The notes under the pieces were generated by a model. That model was not told the origin of the DNA. It was given only the letters and a program-made list of their open reading frames with translations, and did not search any database. The position numbers and the translations under genes are program-made. Shown here in pieces: positions 38,301 to 53,300 of a stretch of DNA of 64,000 nt; within the stretch, counting starts at the first letter, position 1; each line of letters opens with the position of its first letter. This DNA comes from Gigantopelta aegis (lineage: Eukaryota > Mollusca > Gastropoda > Neomphalida > Peltospiridae): positions 79,775,997-79,839,996 of the forward strand of contig NC_054702.1 in the NCBI RefSeq assembly GCF_016097555.1, read 5' to 3'.

Positions 38301-41300
38301 CACTAATAAATAATAAAGTAATGAAACAAACAAAACAAAAAACAAACAAACAATTGTTGTTATACATCTTGAGCGTGTTTAGGATGATTTTCTTTAATAA
38401 GAGTCACTTCTCTTTTTTCATTTATCGAAATTTGCGTGTGGCGTCGTGTCGCGGGTGGGTATGATATTTTCTCCCAATAAACAGCGCATTAAAACATTTC
38501 ACGATATATTGTAACTTCTAATTAACAAAAAGAGACTTGACAGGAACAACTCAACTCAACTCTGCATCAAGATATTAACAACAATACAAGTTGTTTAAAA
38601 AATCTCTACCTTGCACATCAAGCGCTGGAATAGAGCCGAAAAACGGCAATTGCAACAGCAAAAAAGAAGAGAAAAGAAGCATAAATTATCTTAAATTGCT
38701 GGAACATATGACTTGAAATAGGCCAACTTGGAGCTTATGTCATTGGCGTCTGATGAAAGATACCAATGGGCATATTGTCATTGGATGTATAGTTTAATAG
38801 TTACAAAGCCTTTCAGAGTGCCTTGGTTGGCCTCATATCACTGTTTAAAACATTGTTTCACTATGTGCATTCATGAATAAATACTGTTTGCATCTTTTAT
38901 ATTACTACTGTCTTCCTTTGGTCTTTTCCAAACCTTGTTCTGCAACGTCAATTTGGATGAAGCCAAAGTCAACTGCCCATTTAGTCTTTTTGAGGGGGGT
39001 GGGGGGTCAGAATCAAGACTAAGTGACTTAGTCTCTCTGGCTTCAATATACTTTTGTTACGGTCCCTAACCAAATGCTTAAGAGGCCATTTACTATTGTA
39101 CCACATCAAAATGTAGCACAAAGTGACCTGAATAAACCAGCTGCATTAAAGCACTTTTTTATATACTAGGTGGCTGCTTAAACATATGTCTGACAGTATG
39201 AATATAGAATGCACTTACATTCACACCTGTTATGGAGTTTGCAGAAGGTAAAAACTTAAACCGGGTCACATGAAAGATTGCTACATATCCGCAAGCGACA
39301 GTTTACACAAGAATGTGGTGAGCCAATGCCCAACCTGTCACGCATAACAGTTCATTCCTATACAAATAGCCGGGGCTGAGTACTGCATTATTTACATTAT
39401 CACAAAAGACTTTTTAAAAAGTTAACATGTCAAGGTGACAATCAGGACAGGTGTGATAAAGTTTTAAAAAGAAATTATAACAAAAACCACCCATATATCT
39501 AATATGCTAATATTTATTACTGTAGTATGTGTGTATGTAAATAGAATCAATGAAAGAAGATACCAAGTAGCTACATATATTAAAAATATTCTAGGAAAAT
39601 TACAATAGAATGTTCTATTTACATACACATGTGGCAATAAAATGTGGTGACAGGTATTCTTATAACTATTAGTGGGGTTTTTTTTCTTTCTTTTTTGTCT
39701 GTTAAAAGTGACAGTTATTTATGATTTGTTCAGCTAAATCAGCAAGTTTAAACATGCACAGACCTACTGAAAAAAAGTTGTTCTGTATATATATCACCCT
39801 TCCACTTCAATGCATATATATACATCACAACATCAACATGATAAACTTTGTGTGTGTGTTGGATATTCCTCAGTGACAGAGCACCTGCCTGAGACGCAAT
39901 GGGTAATAGGATCAATCACTCTCAGTGGATTTTGGTTTTTTAATTCCCTGTCCTAACCAGTACCCTAGGACACGTACATCAAAGGTCGTGATACGACATG
40001 TCCTGTGGTGGATCCACAAAATCCATCAATGGGAGGGGTGGGGTGGGGTGGGGTGATTGGGTTTGTCCCAATGACATGTAAGGCCAGACCTTTTTATTCA
40101 TTGTTCCTCGGATTCTCCAATGTAACAAATGAAAAAAAAAAAAAAATATATAACTGTCACAAAATTTAGGGGGATCCCTTAGATCCCCCACTGCTGTCCT
40201 GTCCCTATGAAAGACCTCTTCTATATGGCCACAGCAGATATCATATGTTGGATACCAAATAGCAATGATTTAAAATGTGCTACAGTGTCATAAACAAAAC
40301 ATTATTTTCCTTCCTGGCCTTTTTCCCCTGTGTGTGCTGTAACCTCACCGTGGTGCAGGGGTGTAACATTTTCTTTGAGAATGACCAATACAGCACAAAT
40401 CCCCTTGTTTTCTTCGGGATACAATTGAAATTTGGAGTAAAAGTCAGTATCTATCTGTGATATTTGTATTTTTGCACAGTTCTTTACACTGCGTTTTTGT
40501 TTGAATCTTGAATTTTTGTATTAATGTTGATCATCACTTTATTTGTTTGCATACCATAGTTTGACACCCAATGGCCGATGTATTTTTTGTGCTGGGGTGT
40601 TGTTAAACATTCAATCATTCATTCATTCCTGGCCTTTTTATTTGTGTATTGTTATTAACAAGTATTTCTAAAAATACATCAATAAGAATATTTTTAAAGA
40701 GCAACAGAAAAAGAACTTTGTTTTGTTTAATGACACCACTAGAGCACATTGATTAATTAATCATCGTAAAGAGAAAACGGTAACTGCATTATGAAATATA
40801 GGTGATGGTGGCTTTTTTTTGTTTTTGTAATGAACAGCCATATTCCTCATTAATGACAGTGTACCTTTCTATTTCTGATAGACTTGTTAAAAATAAGGGG
40901 TGGATCGAACCACCTCAGTGAATCCATTCAACTGATTGGTTTTTTCTCGTTCCAACCAGTGCACCACAACGGGACAAAGGCTGTGGTATGTGCTTTCCTA
41001 TTTGTGGAAAAGTGCATATAAAAGATCCCTTGTTGCATTACGAAAAACGTAGCGGGTTTTCTCTCATGACTACATATCAGAATTACCAAATATTTGACAT
41101 CCAACAGCCGATGATTAATTAATCTATGTGCTCCAGTGGTGTCATTAAACAAAACAAACTTTTTTGTAAAAAATAACAACAGTCACTCGTTAAAAAATAA
41201 ATAATAGGACAGGTACAGGTAGATATTCACAACAGCTACATAAACAGATGACTGGATGGACATAGTAAAAGAAACATCTTACAAAAGACATATAGAACAG

Positions 41301-44300
41301 AGAATTATAGAGAACCACATGACTGGATGGACATAAATCAAGAATGGAGACACAGTACAAAAACAAAACCAATATTAAATAACTTATCGGAAGCATATAG
41401 AACAGGAAAACGTACGTAAACAGGTGACATGATGGACATACAGAAACAAACAAAACCTTACCAGAAGCATATAGAACAGGAAAACGTACATAAACAGGTG
41501 ACATGATGGACATACAGAAACAAACAAAACCTTACAGGAAGCATATAGAACAGGAAAACGTACGTAAACAGGTGACATGATGGACATACAGAAACAAACA
41601 AAACCTTACCGGAAGCATATAGAACAGGAAAACGTATGTAAACAGGTGACATGATGGACATACAGAAACAAACAAAACAACCATCCAAACCACAAACATC
41701 CCCACCACCACCAGCACCACCACCAAACACACGCACAAAAACGACCCATCCAGAAATATATGGAACAGAGTAATAAACAGATGACCGGATGGACATACGT
41801 AACAAACTAGAATTCTGTGGAATTAAATGACTCGCCCAGACCATAACATTTTTTGGTGCACTGTTGTGAACATACATAATTGCAACTTTAAATCAAGTTT
41901 CATACTAAACTAGGATTTATATTATAGTTTGTGAAAAAACAATCTTAATGCATAGCTTTAACATTAAACATGATGCTATCACCGCCATTGGAAAAGTAAT
42001 ACCTATATCTTGTGAGACAAAAATGGACACACAGTAAAAACAAAACACATACTAAAACAGAAAAAATATTCACAAACAGATGATTGGATGGATGGACATA
42101 TAGGACGAATGAACACAGCAAAAACAAAACATATACTAAAAGCATATATAAAACAGAAAAAAATATTCATAAACAGATGTTTAGATGGACAGACATATAG
42201 GAAGAATGAACACACAGTAAAAAAGAAACACATATAAAACAGACAACAGATGATTGGATGGACGGACATACAGAACATATACGACGAATGAACACAGTAA
42301 AAACCAACAAAACCCTTACCAGAAGCTGAGTAGTCTGAACTATCATGGGAGCTGTTGCGTGAGTGTAGCTCATCCCCCGAACTGAGGTGACCATCGGCAC
42401 GTGACATGTAGTTATCAGTCGAGTTGGGGTGACTCTGATAGGAGGCGCGGCCATCGTCCGAACTGCGCCCCGAGGACAGGGTGGAGTCATTGTACATGTG
42501 AGACGTGAACCTCTGAACACCATCGTAGTTGTTTTGGTGGTCCGTACTCGGCTGAATACTTCGGGGCGACGATGATTTCTTTTCTTCACCTCCTCTGCAA
42601 AATTAAATAATTCACAATCATAATAATGTATTTCCCCCCCCCCCCCCCTCCTTTTGCATGACTTTATAAAATGTGCTTTTTAATAGAAGCCATAGTCTGC
42701 AAACATATAAAACTTTCATAATGTATAAATCGAGTTGAAATATATATCTGTTCTTTCCCAAATCGCAAAATAGTATGTTAAAATTATATTACACGTACAT
42801 ACTCATCGCATGACTTGTTTATGAATGGGGGTGGGGAAGGGATGTTTCTAAGCATTACGTAATATTTTGGGTTGTGTATTTCGAACATTACGGAGCATTA
42901 CAGGGGGAAGAGGGTTTAATTTTAACAAAAATAGTGGTATGTAATATTTGAACGGACCCCAAGTGTACATACATAAAATATAAATAAAAATGAATTAAAA
43001 CTTTGATATACCACATTTTAATTCTGACTTATTTTATAATAACTTATCTAAGTAAAAATAGGAGGCAGTTTGAGAAAAGTAGGCACCTTATTTACTGAAG
43101 GCAGAAAGGTTTGTAACTGTAAGCATAAAAAATAGGTAGCTGTAATGGCAGTAATAGCCAAAAATTGCTGTCTGCCACTTATTAATAACCACACGAAAAA
43201 GGAAATTTTTTCTTATAAATCCATCACTTCATAAATCATATATAAATTTTGTGTTGAAATATATTAATTTAATCTATAGTGGCATGATCACATATAAATG
43301 TGAAACTCATATATTTTATCAACATGTATTAATAAAATAAAAAAATAGCAAAGCTGTGCAGTAAGAAAGTCTGGCAAAAAGCAACAGAAACATTTGTTAT
43401 TAACCATTCTCCAAATGTATGTTAGTTGTCTCTTCTTCTTGTTGATCTCTTTAGTTTTTGCTCACAATCAAAATATTTCTATCAAACAAATATTACAGCC
43501 ATTTATTTATCTCTATGTTACTTACACTTTTTAGTGAAATGCATGCAAGGTATATCTGTTGTAAGGTACCAGAGTACTGCCAAATAACCACATAGTATAT
43601 GTTGTGTAATATCACTTATTTTTATTATGTCATCTAATTTGCATACTTATGTATTGGAAAATTTACATAATTATTTCTTAATAATAGTTTGTTATAGTAG
43701 CCACATATTAAATTACTGCATTATTATTATATTAATAAGTCTATCACTCCACAGTGGTTGACAAATAGTTGAGAATTACTTACCCCAATTTCTGTAATAG
43801 TCATTTTGTTGATTTGGAATAAAAATAATCTAGCCCCATACATATTACACGTATTCATTTTATATTAAACATTAAATAATAATATAATAAATCAATGCAC
43901 TAAATATGGAAATGTTAAAATATACAAATAAAGTAAAACCAACCAATTAAATTTCATTGAATGCATTATTTATATTTTAAAAGATAAATACTCAAAATGT
44001 TTATTATTAAAAAAAAATTAAAAAAATTAAATATCATTTTCTTTTGGAACATTCATTTTAGCTTTTTTTATGAATACATTTTAAATGTGTAATATATTTG
44101 GGTTATATTTATTACTAGTCTAATTCACTCAAACCATGCATACAATATGATATTACATGTATATAGTTAAATATATATGTTTACAGCATACAAGTACACA
44201 GATGATTTAAATAAACTTGATGACCATGCAAAGATGGTGATAAATGAAATGTAATGACACATTCCAAAATGGTTTCATTTAGTTTAATCAAAAGCAAATG

Positions 44301-47300
44301 ATTAGACATTAAAACCAGTTTCTAATTCATTTTCACTTTTTTACTGTTGTTATTTGTTATTTATCTGATACAGGATTTTCAAATTATGCTTAGTTTAATA
44401 ATTAAAGATTAATAAACATTTTACTATGACAGACCATTTATATTATGGTACAAGTGTTTTTAATTGTATATCATAAAGCAAAAGCAAATTATGTACATTC
44501 GAAAACACATGTGCTGTAACAAAGTTTTTGAGGTGAATAAGTAAAATATTCTGTTTATCACTGAACAAAAATTAGTTCTTTCCAACATAACCAAATGAAC
44601 TGTGAATGCAGAGACAAGACTAAGAAAGATGACTTCACTTACAAAAACAACACAACATGAATTTATTAATCATCAAAATTTTTATTATTTAGAAAGTCTT
44701 AAAGAAAACCTGCTGCATTTTTCTATTAGCAGTAAAGTACCATTTATATGCACATTTCCACATACAAGACAGCTCATACCACAGACATAGATATACCAGT
44801 CAGGAGGCACTGGTTGGGACGGGGTGGGTGAGGAGGAGAACAATCAAAGAATAGGTCCACTAAAGGGGTTTGATCTTACGACCTAAGCAAGTCAGGTGAG
44901 AGCTCTTCTGACTGAACTAGTTCTCGCCCCTCATTTGATGAATGTCAAACCATATATATATAAAACCCCTAAAGATCCTGCAGTGATTTCACATACAAAT
45001 GACATCATCCAGTTTGTCAAGTGACAAAACCCCCTTAAAGATCCTGCAGTGGTTTCACATACAAATGACATCATCCAGTTTGTCAAGTGACAAAACCCCC
45101 TTAAAGATCCTGCAGTGGTTTCACATACAAATGACATCATCCAGTTTGTCAAGTGACAAAAACCCTTAAAAATCCTGCAGTGATTTCACATACAAATGAC
45201 ATCATCCAGTTTGTCAAGTGACAAAACCCCCTAAAGATCCTGCAATGTTTTCACATACAAATGACATCACCCAGTTTGTCAAGTGATAAAAAACCCTAAA
45301 GATCCTGCAGCGATTTCACATACAAATGACATCATCCAGTTAGTCAAGTGACAAAAAACCCCTAAAGATCATGTAGTGGTTTCACATACAAATGACATCA
45401 TCCAGTTTGTCAAGTGACAAAACCCCCTAAAGATCCTGCAATGGTTTCACATACAAATGACATCATCCAGTTTGTCAAGTGACAAAAACCCTTAAAAATC
45501 CTGCAGTGATTTCACATACAAATGACATCATCCAGTTTGTCAAGTGACAAAACCCCCTAAAGATCCTGCAATGGTTTCACATACAAATGACATCATCCAG
45601 TTTGTCAAGTGATAAAAACCCTTAAAGATCCTGCAGTGATTTCACATACAAATGACATCATCCAGTTAGTCAAGTGACAAAACCCCCTAAAGATCCTGCA
45701 GTGGTTTTACATACAAATGACATCATCCAGTTTGTCAAGTGACAAAACCTCCTAAAGATCCTGCAATGGTTTCGCATACAAATGACATCATCCAGTTTGT
45801 CAAGTGACAAAAACCACTAAAGATCCTGCAATGGTTTCACATACAAATGACATCATCCAGTTTGTTAAGTGATAAAACACCCTAAAAATCCTGCAGTGAT
45901 TTCACATACAAATGACATCATCCAGTTTATCAAGTGACAAAAAAACCCTAAAGATCATATAGTGGTTTCACATACAAATGATATCATCCAGTTTGTCATG
46001 TGACAAAACCCCCTAAAGATCCTGCAGTGGTTTCACATAAAAATGATATCATCCAGTTTGTCAAGTGACAAAAAAACCCTAAAGATCCTGTAGTGGTTTC
46101 ACATACAATTGACATCATCTAGTTTGTTAAGTGACAAAAAACCCTAAATATCCTAAAGTGGTTTCACATACAAATGACATCATCCAGTTTGTCGAGTAAC
46201 AATGATATTCTGTTTTGTAGTTTATTATTCATATTACATAGGATCAATGATTAATATCATTATACAAGTTGCTTATGTTTTTTTCTTTGGTTTTTAAAGT
46301 ATAATTTAAAATTGGTTGTGTAGTACTTTTTAATGTTTACTGATTAAAAGAAATACACAAATACTAACAGCAATCAAAACCCTTGTCCACAGTATGAGGA
46401 AGTTAACTGTTACTGCATGGCAGTCAATTCCACAGTAATGAAATCTGATACCACCATTACATCTCTGCATTTTATACAGGCATAACTACTCTAGTAGTGA
46501 ATTAAATTTTGTCTAAAATACCATGTGTTGCCTTATTTGTATCCATTGGTATATTAATGAAGAAAAAATCTAGTTCTTATTATTTTGCATGTTACTGTTA
46601 AGTTTTTTTAAAAAAACCCATCATGCACAACAAAATAAACAAAACTGATTTTATAATGTTTATATATCTAGATGAGGATGTTATATCTCAACAAACTAAT
46701 CATATCAATTTTATTAGTATTGAGTTTTTATGCAAATCTTGGCTACAAAACATGGTTGAGTATAATTAACTTCCTAATGACTACGATCCAAAGTAAGTGT
46801 TATAGGTTTATAAGTTTCATGACACATACAAGATTTTAAAAATACATCTGTATTTGAATGAAAAACTACCGTTACTTAGTGACTGAGATAATGGCTTAGT
46901 GATATGATTTGTTTATTGTCTACATCAGTGGAAATGACCACAGGGAACAGGCTGGATTGGTTTGATAGAATTAATCATTTATGGCTAGAATACACTTGGT
47001 CAAACGGAACTCATGCAATGTACAGACTTGTTCAGCTGAAGATGATTATGAAAAAGCAATACAAGCAAAATGATGTATATTTAACATAAATAATTATCAG
47101 CACTGAATTTTTCTTTCAAGACAACTGCTTATATAAACAAACATAAAGGATCTTTATCAAAACATTGTCCTATATTAAAAAACAAGTCAAAAAGACTACA
47201 AAACAAACTAAATATTTTTAGTTGATAATAAAAAGCATTTCGGAAAAGAAAACTTGAACAGATACTGGACTGAAATTTAAAAAAACAAAACTTTCAAAAC

Positions 47301-50300
47301 ATCTTCAATAGTTAAAAAATATATCAGAAATATAATAGTAGCTTAGTAATTGGGTTATTGGGAATCAATTTTATTTTAATATTCATAAACAAATAACATC
47401 AAGACAACAAGATCATGATAGTTTAATATTATTTGGCAGTTTGTCATCCTTTTTTCTTTAAAGTAATAGTCATCCAAACAATATTATTTCAATAAGTAAC
47501 AAAACCTACAAAATACTTCCACCCCACACCACCAATAGAAAAAAGACAACAAAAAATTAAATTAAATTGGACCTCAACAAGACAATAAGTAGTATAAATA
47601 TTATTCCTGAATCTAAATGAATATGATTGCATTCCACAAACTACACGTAGTCACAAGAGAGGGTGACAATGGCAGCAAGTCAATGAAGCGAGCGTGTGAG
47701 AGATGAAGATGCAAGCATGACGATGAGGACGAGGTGTACCTAGACCGTTTCTGTAACGGCAGTGTGTATGAGCTTCCGTGGCTGTTGAACTTAGCGTCTC
47801 TCTCAGCTTGGGAACGCTCAGAGAAAATGGCAGCATTAAGAGCCCCCATTGATGAGTAATGGAAGTTGGAGTTGAGAGTTAGGAAGCCCCTGTTAAAAAT
47901 ATCAATCAGTTCCACGTGAGTTTAACAACCCAGATATTTTGCTGTGAAAACCCTGATATTAAATACCGGAAGGTTAAAAATATCATAAAAATTTTCATGA
48001 AAAATGCAGGTAATGCATTTCCTCGGTTGATTATGTAATTTAAATATGTATAAAACAATATTAAGACATACCGTATAAGCCTATAGTATATTCAAGAATT
48101 TGTATAATGCTATTATTGTAATCAAACAATACGACAAGGGCCAATGAAATGTAAATGCCTTACTGGACCCTTCCATGAAGCAATCTTAGCACTAACATCA
48201 CCTTAAGAGCGTAAGGTAATTATGCATTTAAGGTGATCTTAGGGCTAAGATTGCTTCATAGAATGAGGCCCTAAACCTTAAAGTACTAAAGTAATTTCAG
48301 CAATGCAATAATAGTTAAATTGCTTCAAGGCTTAGTACTTTTAAAGTCAAATAACAGAAAATCTGGTACACTAATCAAAATGTTGCAAAAACAGATCAAA
48401 TGATATACTCTGCATTAAGAAAGTCATTGAAAACATATAGCTTAATGATGTTCTTAATATGATCTACAACTATGAAAGCAGATTTAATCAAATTGGAAAT
48501 GTATAAAATATAAATGTAAAATAAATAAAATTAATAAATAGTAAAATAAATAAATAAATAATTTATCATATGCTTTTTTATTTAAATAACTAAAACAGTA
48601 CAATAAATGTGTTTATTAAAGCAAAAGTTAAGTACAGAATGGCAAAGTTGTCAAATAGGAGAACAAAATAAAAGAGAAATACACATTCAATATTTGATCT
48701 GGGCATGCAACAGTCCGCAAAAGGAATTAAGTGTGGACAGCAAACAAAGTGTGGGGCCACTGAAATTGTCATGCTGTTAAAAAGAGCTTAAAATAAGGAA
48801 ACATAGCAATATATCAAAGGATATTGCTTATCTTTAGCCATTCATGTCATCATATTTATGCTTACTACAGCAGCGTTCATTCACTCAAACAAAACCACCA
48901 AATAGACACCACTTGACTGGGTTATTTCAACTAATCAATGACCTTATGAGTGCTAAATATAAGATCATCACAATTTGGCTGGAATGCAACAGCACACAAT
49001 ACTTTAACAGAGCTTGCTTTTAATTTTCTCATAAACAATTGACATTAAAGTTATTTTGGAGGCCATAAAATACAAATAATAAAATTTGGTATATGAAATA
49101 TTATCTTTCAGAGTTAACAAAGCAGTATGTTATGTGGACTGCACAGTTTCTACCGGTATATACCATACATAAAGTTTTTTAAGACGACACAATAAAACTT
49201 GGCTGGAATAATACCTTGAATAATAAATTTGTTACAAGGTTATTAAACCGATAATACCTCAATAAATAACATTTGGAGATATAAATATGTTGACTATCCT
49301 AGATAAATAAAGCAGCATGATTTGTATAATAAACTAGTTAAAAAATATTTTTGAATTAGCATGTTTTGATTTGATTTGGCTAAGACAAACTGAATTCAAA
49401 TGGCTATACATTAATAAACACAATTTGGGAAATTGCCAACAATGCTCGAAATAAGAATCAAATTTTTGTCAACTAAATCCAGCCATATTTTCTGACAGTT
49501 CATAAGAAAAGGAAGAAAAAGAAATGCAATGTTTCTTTCATGAAATTTAAGTACATTGTTTAATCAGTTAAATAATTATTCAGGGAACTTTATTGATGTG
49601 CCTATATCCAATCTAGGTTCAGGCACAGAATACAACAACCTATTGCTGCTGCATATGCTACACTTTATCAAAGACAAGAGGTATTTTGTATGTACATGGT
49701 ATAGCTCTGGTTTAACAGAAAAAAGGGGACCTATGAGTGGGAATTGATGAGTCATTTATTCATAGTTTTGAATGTATAGAGAATAAGTAGTTAATTTCCC
49801 ATTCGGCCTGAACAGGATAAAGCCGACATCCTACCTCATTAACTAGTTTATATTTTTATCCTGCAATTGATCAAACAAAAGGGGGAAAACAATTATTTCT
49901 GTTATTTTACCTACAATATATGAGGACCTAGAAGTCAAATGAACTATTTTATCTCTGCTTGTGACGTCATATAAAAAAAGTCATAATCTGCTAGTATACG
50001 TTTATGACTTTGCTTTAATCAATCATCATAATGGTCAATAGAAACAGTGGTTGCAAGACAAAAAAGCCTTTGTCATACACAATAAAGGTGAGTTAAAAAT
50101 CATTGTACCACACTTTCCCATTGACAATAGTGTGCAATAAATGTGTTTAACCACACACTTTTTAAACCCCATCTTTCTCAATCAGCCACACTTCATTATT
50201 GCATTAACCAAAAAACTTTGGGGCAAGTCAGTTACCACACAAAATCATTTCTCTCTTGAATCCATGAACATAAAAAGTAAAGTTTGTTTTGTTTAAAACA

Positions 50301-53300
50301 TCACTAGAGCACATTGATTAATTTATCATCAGCTATTAGATGTCAAACATTTGGTAATTCTGACAGAAATGAGAGGAAACCCACTACAATTTCTCCTAAT
50401 GCAGCAAGGGATCTTTTATATGCACTTTCAGGAAAACATATACCACAGCCTTTAACCAGTTGTGGTGCACTGGTTGGAATGAGAAAACACCCAATCAGTT
50501 GAATGGATCCAACGAGGTGGTTTGATCCTGCATGCAAGCACCTCAAGCAATCATCCGACTGAGCTAAATCCTGCCCATCATAAACATAAAAGGCAACAAT
50601 TGATATTTTCAAATAATCTGTCACTGATGACCATCACATACTCATGGTATTTGCAGAAACAAAATTCTACCTTTAAATGTGTTTACCTATCAAATACTAA
50701 CTCACCATCACATACTCATGGTATTTGCAGAAACAAAATTCTACCTTTAAATGTGTTTACCTATCAAATACTAACTCTCAACAAATATAATTTTAATATT
50801 GAAATTTGTACTGCTTACTGTCCACACCAACTTAACATCCCTAATAAGAAATAAAATGTTTCACAATGTGGTCTGCAAAATAAACTACTAGTATGTGGAT
50901 TAGCAAAATAAAATAAAATCTATTGAATCCAGTATTTCTGTCCTACCTAAACTACTGAGGGGAAAAAAAAGAAAGAAAAAAAAGAAATAAAGAACTAAAG
51001 ACAATGTTTTAAATAAAGTGAAAAATATTTATTCATTTAGAGACTAGGAGCCTACCTTGGAGTTCCATCCTTAAATGGGTCAACGAGGACAACTCTTACT
51101 GTGGCTGCTGTTCTCAGAAGATCAACTATCTGTTCATGACTCAGAGTTGCCGTGGTAACCTTGCAAATCTCTACCAATCGGCTACCTTTTCTTAACCCTG
51201 CCTGCCAGGCAAACCCACAGTCTTCTACATCTGTAACAATGCCCTCCGACTGGATGTGAAAACCAAGCTGACCTAAACCATTTCTTTTCAAGTTTCTTTC
51301 TATTGTCTGAAAGAAAAAACATTTATAAAAATCAGATTACGCCTTAACAAATAGGTGCAAATATATTTATAAAAATTAAACTTTGATGATGTATTTCGAA
51401 TATGAAATATTTTGTTTGAAAAATTAACTATTTTTACACAAAATATTTGTGAATTTATATTTTATTTGCTAGTTTTGTTACAATAATCACCAAATAAGTT
51501 TAGTTAATTTGATTATTTGTGCATAAATAATTTATAAGAATCAATCATAAACAGTTATGTGGAATACAAAATTTCTAACTGAAGTTAAGACATGTCAAAT
51601 GTCTTCATTCACTGAATGAATACATTTTATAAAATGAGAGAAAAATAATCACCTCGCATCCCTGGGTAACTGCAGTCAATCTTTGAATAATTTCTTGTAA
51701 CTCCTCATGTTCACCACTGCTTGGTTTCATCAGGATACACTCCCCTTGGTTGAAAAACAGTCTCAAACTAAAACAAAAAAATAATAATTCAGATAGTTCA
51801 CATTTCTACCAGACTATTAAATACATAATTGTAAACATTAAATTAAACAAGAAAGCAGTAAACCTGAAACTAGGTTTGAGTTCAAATGAAAACAAATTAC
51901 AGTTCAAGGGAAATAACTACTGACAAGGATGTTTTTTCTTTTTCAGTTTTCACATTCTCATTCTTGAAAAACACACACCATCCCTATACCTGTCAATATT
52001 TACATTCCAACTTGGCACATTTCTAATTAAACTACAACATGTATTTGATAGCAGTAAAACAAGTGACATCAGATACTAACAATTTCTTCAATATGGCTGT
52101 TAGTCTGGCCACTTGTAGCATGTTTAGACAGTACTGGTAAAGAATACTGAAAATATTAAGACTGAGACAAAGGACGGTTGATCATGCTGATAAAAAAAAA
52201 AAAAACAAGAAAAATATTGGGGTATAAATTAAAACTAAAAACTAAATTACAGAAATATTAAAGCACTTGGATGTGATCACAATTTGTACATTTTTTTAAA
52301 AAGTTTTGTTTTGTTTAACGACACCACTTATCTACAAATTAAAACTGAAATGATCTTTAAAAAGCTGAGAACTTTATAAGGGATTTATCCAGGATTTTTT
52401 GCTAGTGTCCCATGTCTGATGGGATTGGGAAAATTAGCGCGAGTAAATTATATTTGGGATATATTTTTCAGGCCACTGAATGATGCAGTACCCCAATGTT
52501 AAATTAATTTATTAGAACAGACATAGCTAAATATATACATTAGGAATTTTTAACATAGAAACTGGAGAAAACTTGCGGTGGTTTCTTTCTTTTGTTCAGA
52601 CACACAGAAAACCTACATAAATCTGTTTTAAAACATAGTTAAAAGAAGGTTATTTTTCACCATTTTCAGATCAAATTCTGGTTACTGTGTAGAAATAATT
52701 TTCCACAAATTAATTAAAATAAAAGATATAGTTTAAACATCACAGCCACGATAGAATGGAATAAATGTAGAATTTGGCATCACAATGTACACCGATTGAC
52801 AATCACATAATTCAGTAGTGAAGAGGTTACCTGGTTGTCTGTACAGTCCAGCCAATAACAAGCCCTGAAGGTATCATGAATATGACATCCTTGCTGACAT
52901 CATCTATAATAACCAAAGTATCGGCTCCTATTCCAAGCAAGCAGTCAACCTGGGAAGCACTGCCAAAATCTTCAATCTGAAATCAATAAGATGCAGTTAT
53001 TGTAAATGCAGTTTAATTATGCAAATAATAATAGAAAAAGAACACCCGAGGTGGTGGAAATTTCCATCTGGGACGAGGCTTGCCGAATCCCTTGGTAAAA
53101 ATTATTTCGCCAAACTAAAATAAAATTTGTCAACTGCTTTCAAAATTCGCAACTGGCGATAGCCAGAGCTAGCTCTGACATTACAAGGAAATTAACTGTT
53201 AATAAAAAATATAAGTCAGTATTTTAATAAATTAGATTAAAACAGATGACAGATTAATATATCCTCACAGATAAATTAAATACTGTATTCAAAAGGAATT

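Noticed and set aside
41190..42145. Open frames of 60-139 residues on the - strand rich in Cys, Phe and Val
   Set aside because: They lie within the degenerate 74-bp minisatellite and repeat the same peptide words; no protein family fits.
47613..47739. Continuation of exon 11 as a terminal coding exon
   Set aside because: The frame is open past the donor, but the GT donor at 47739 and phase fit to exon 12 and the true family C-terminus downstream favour splicing.
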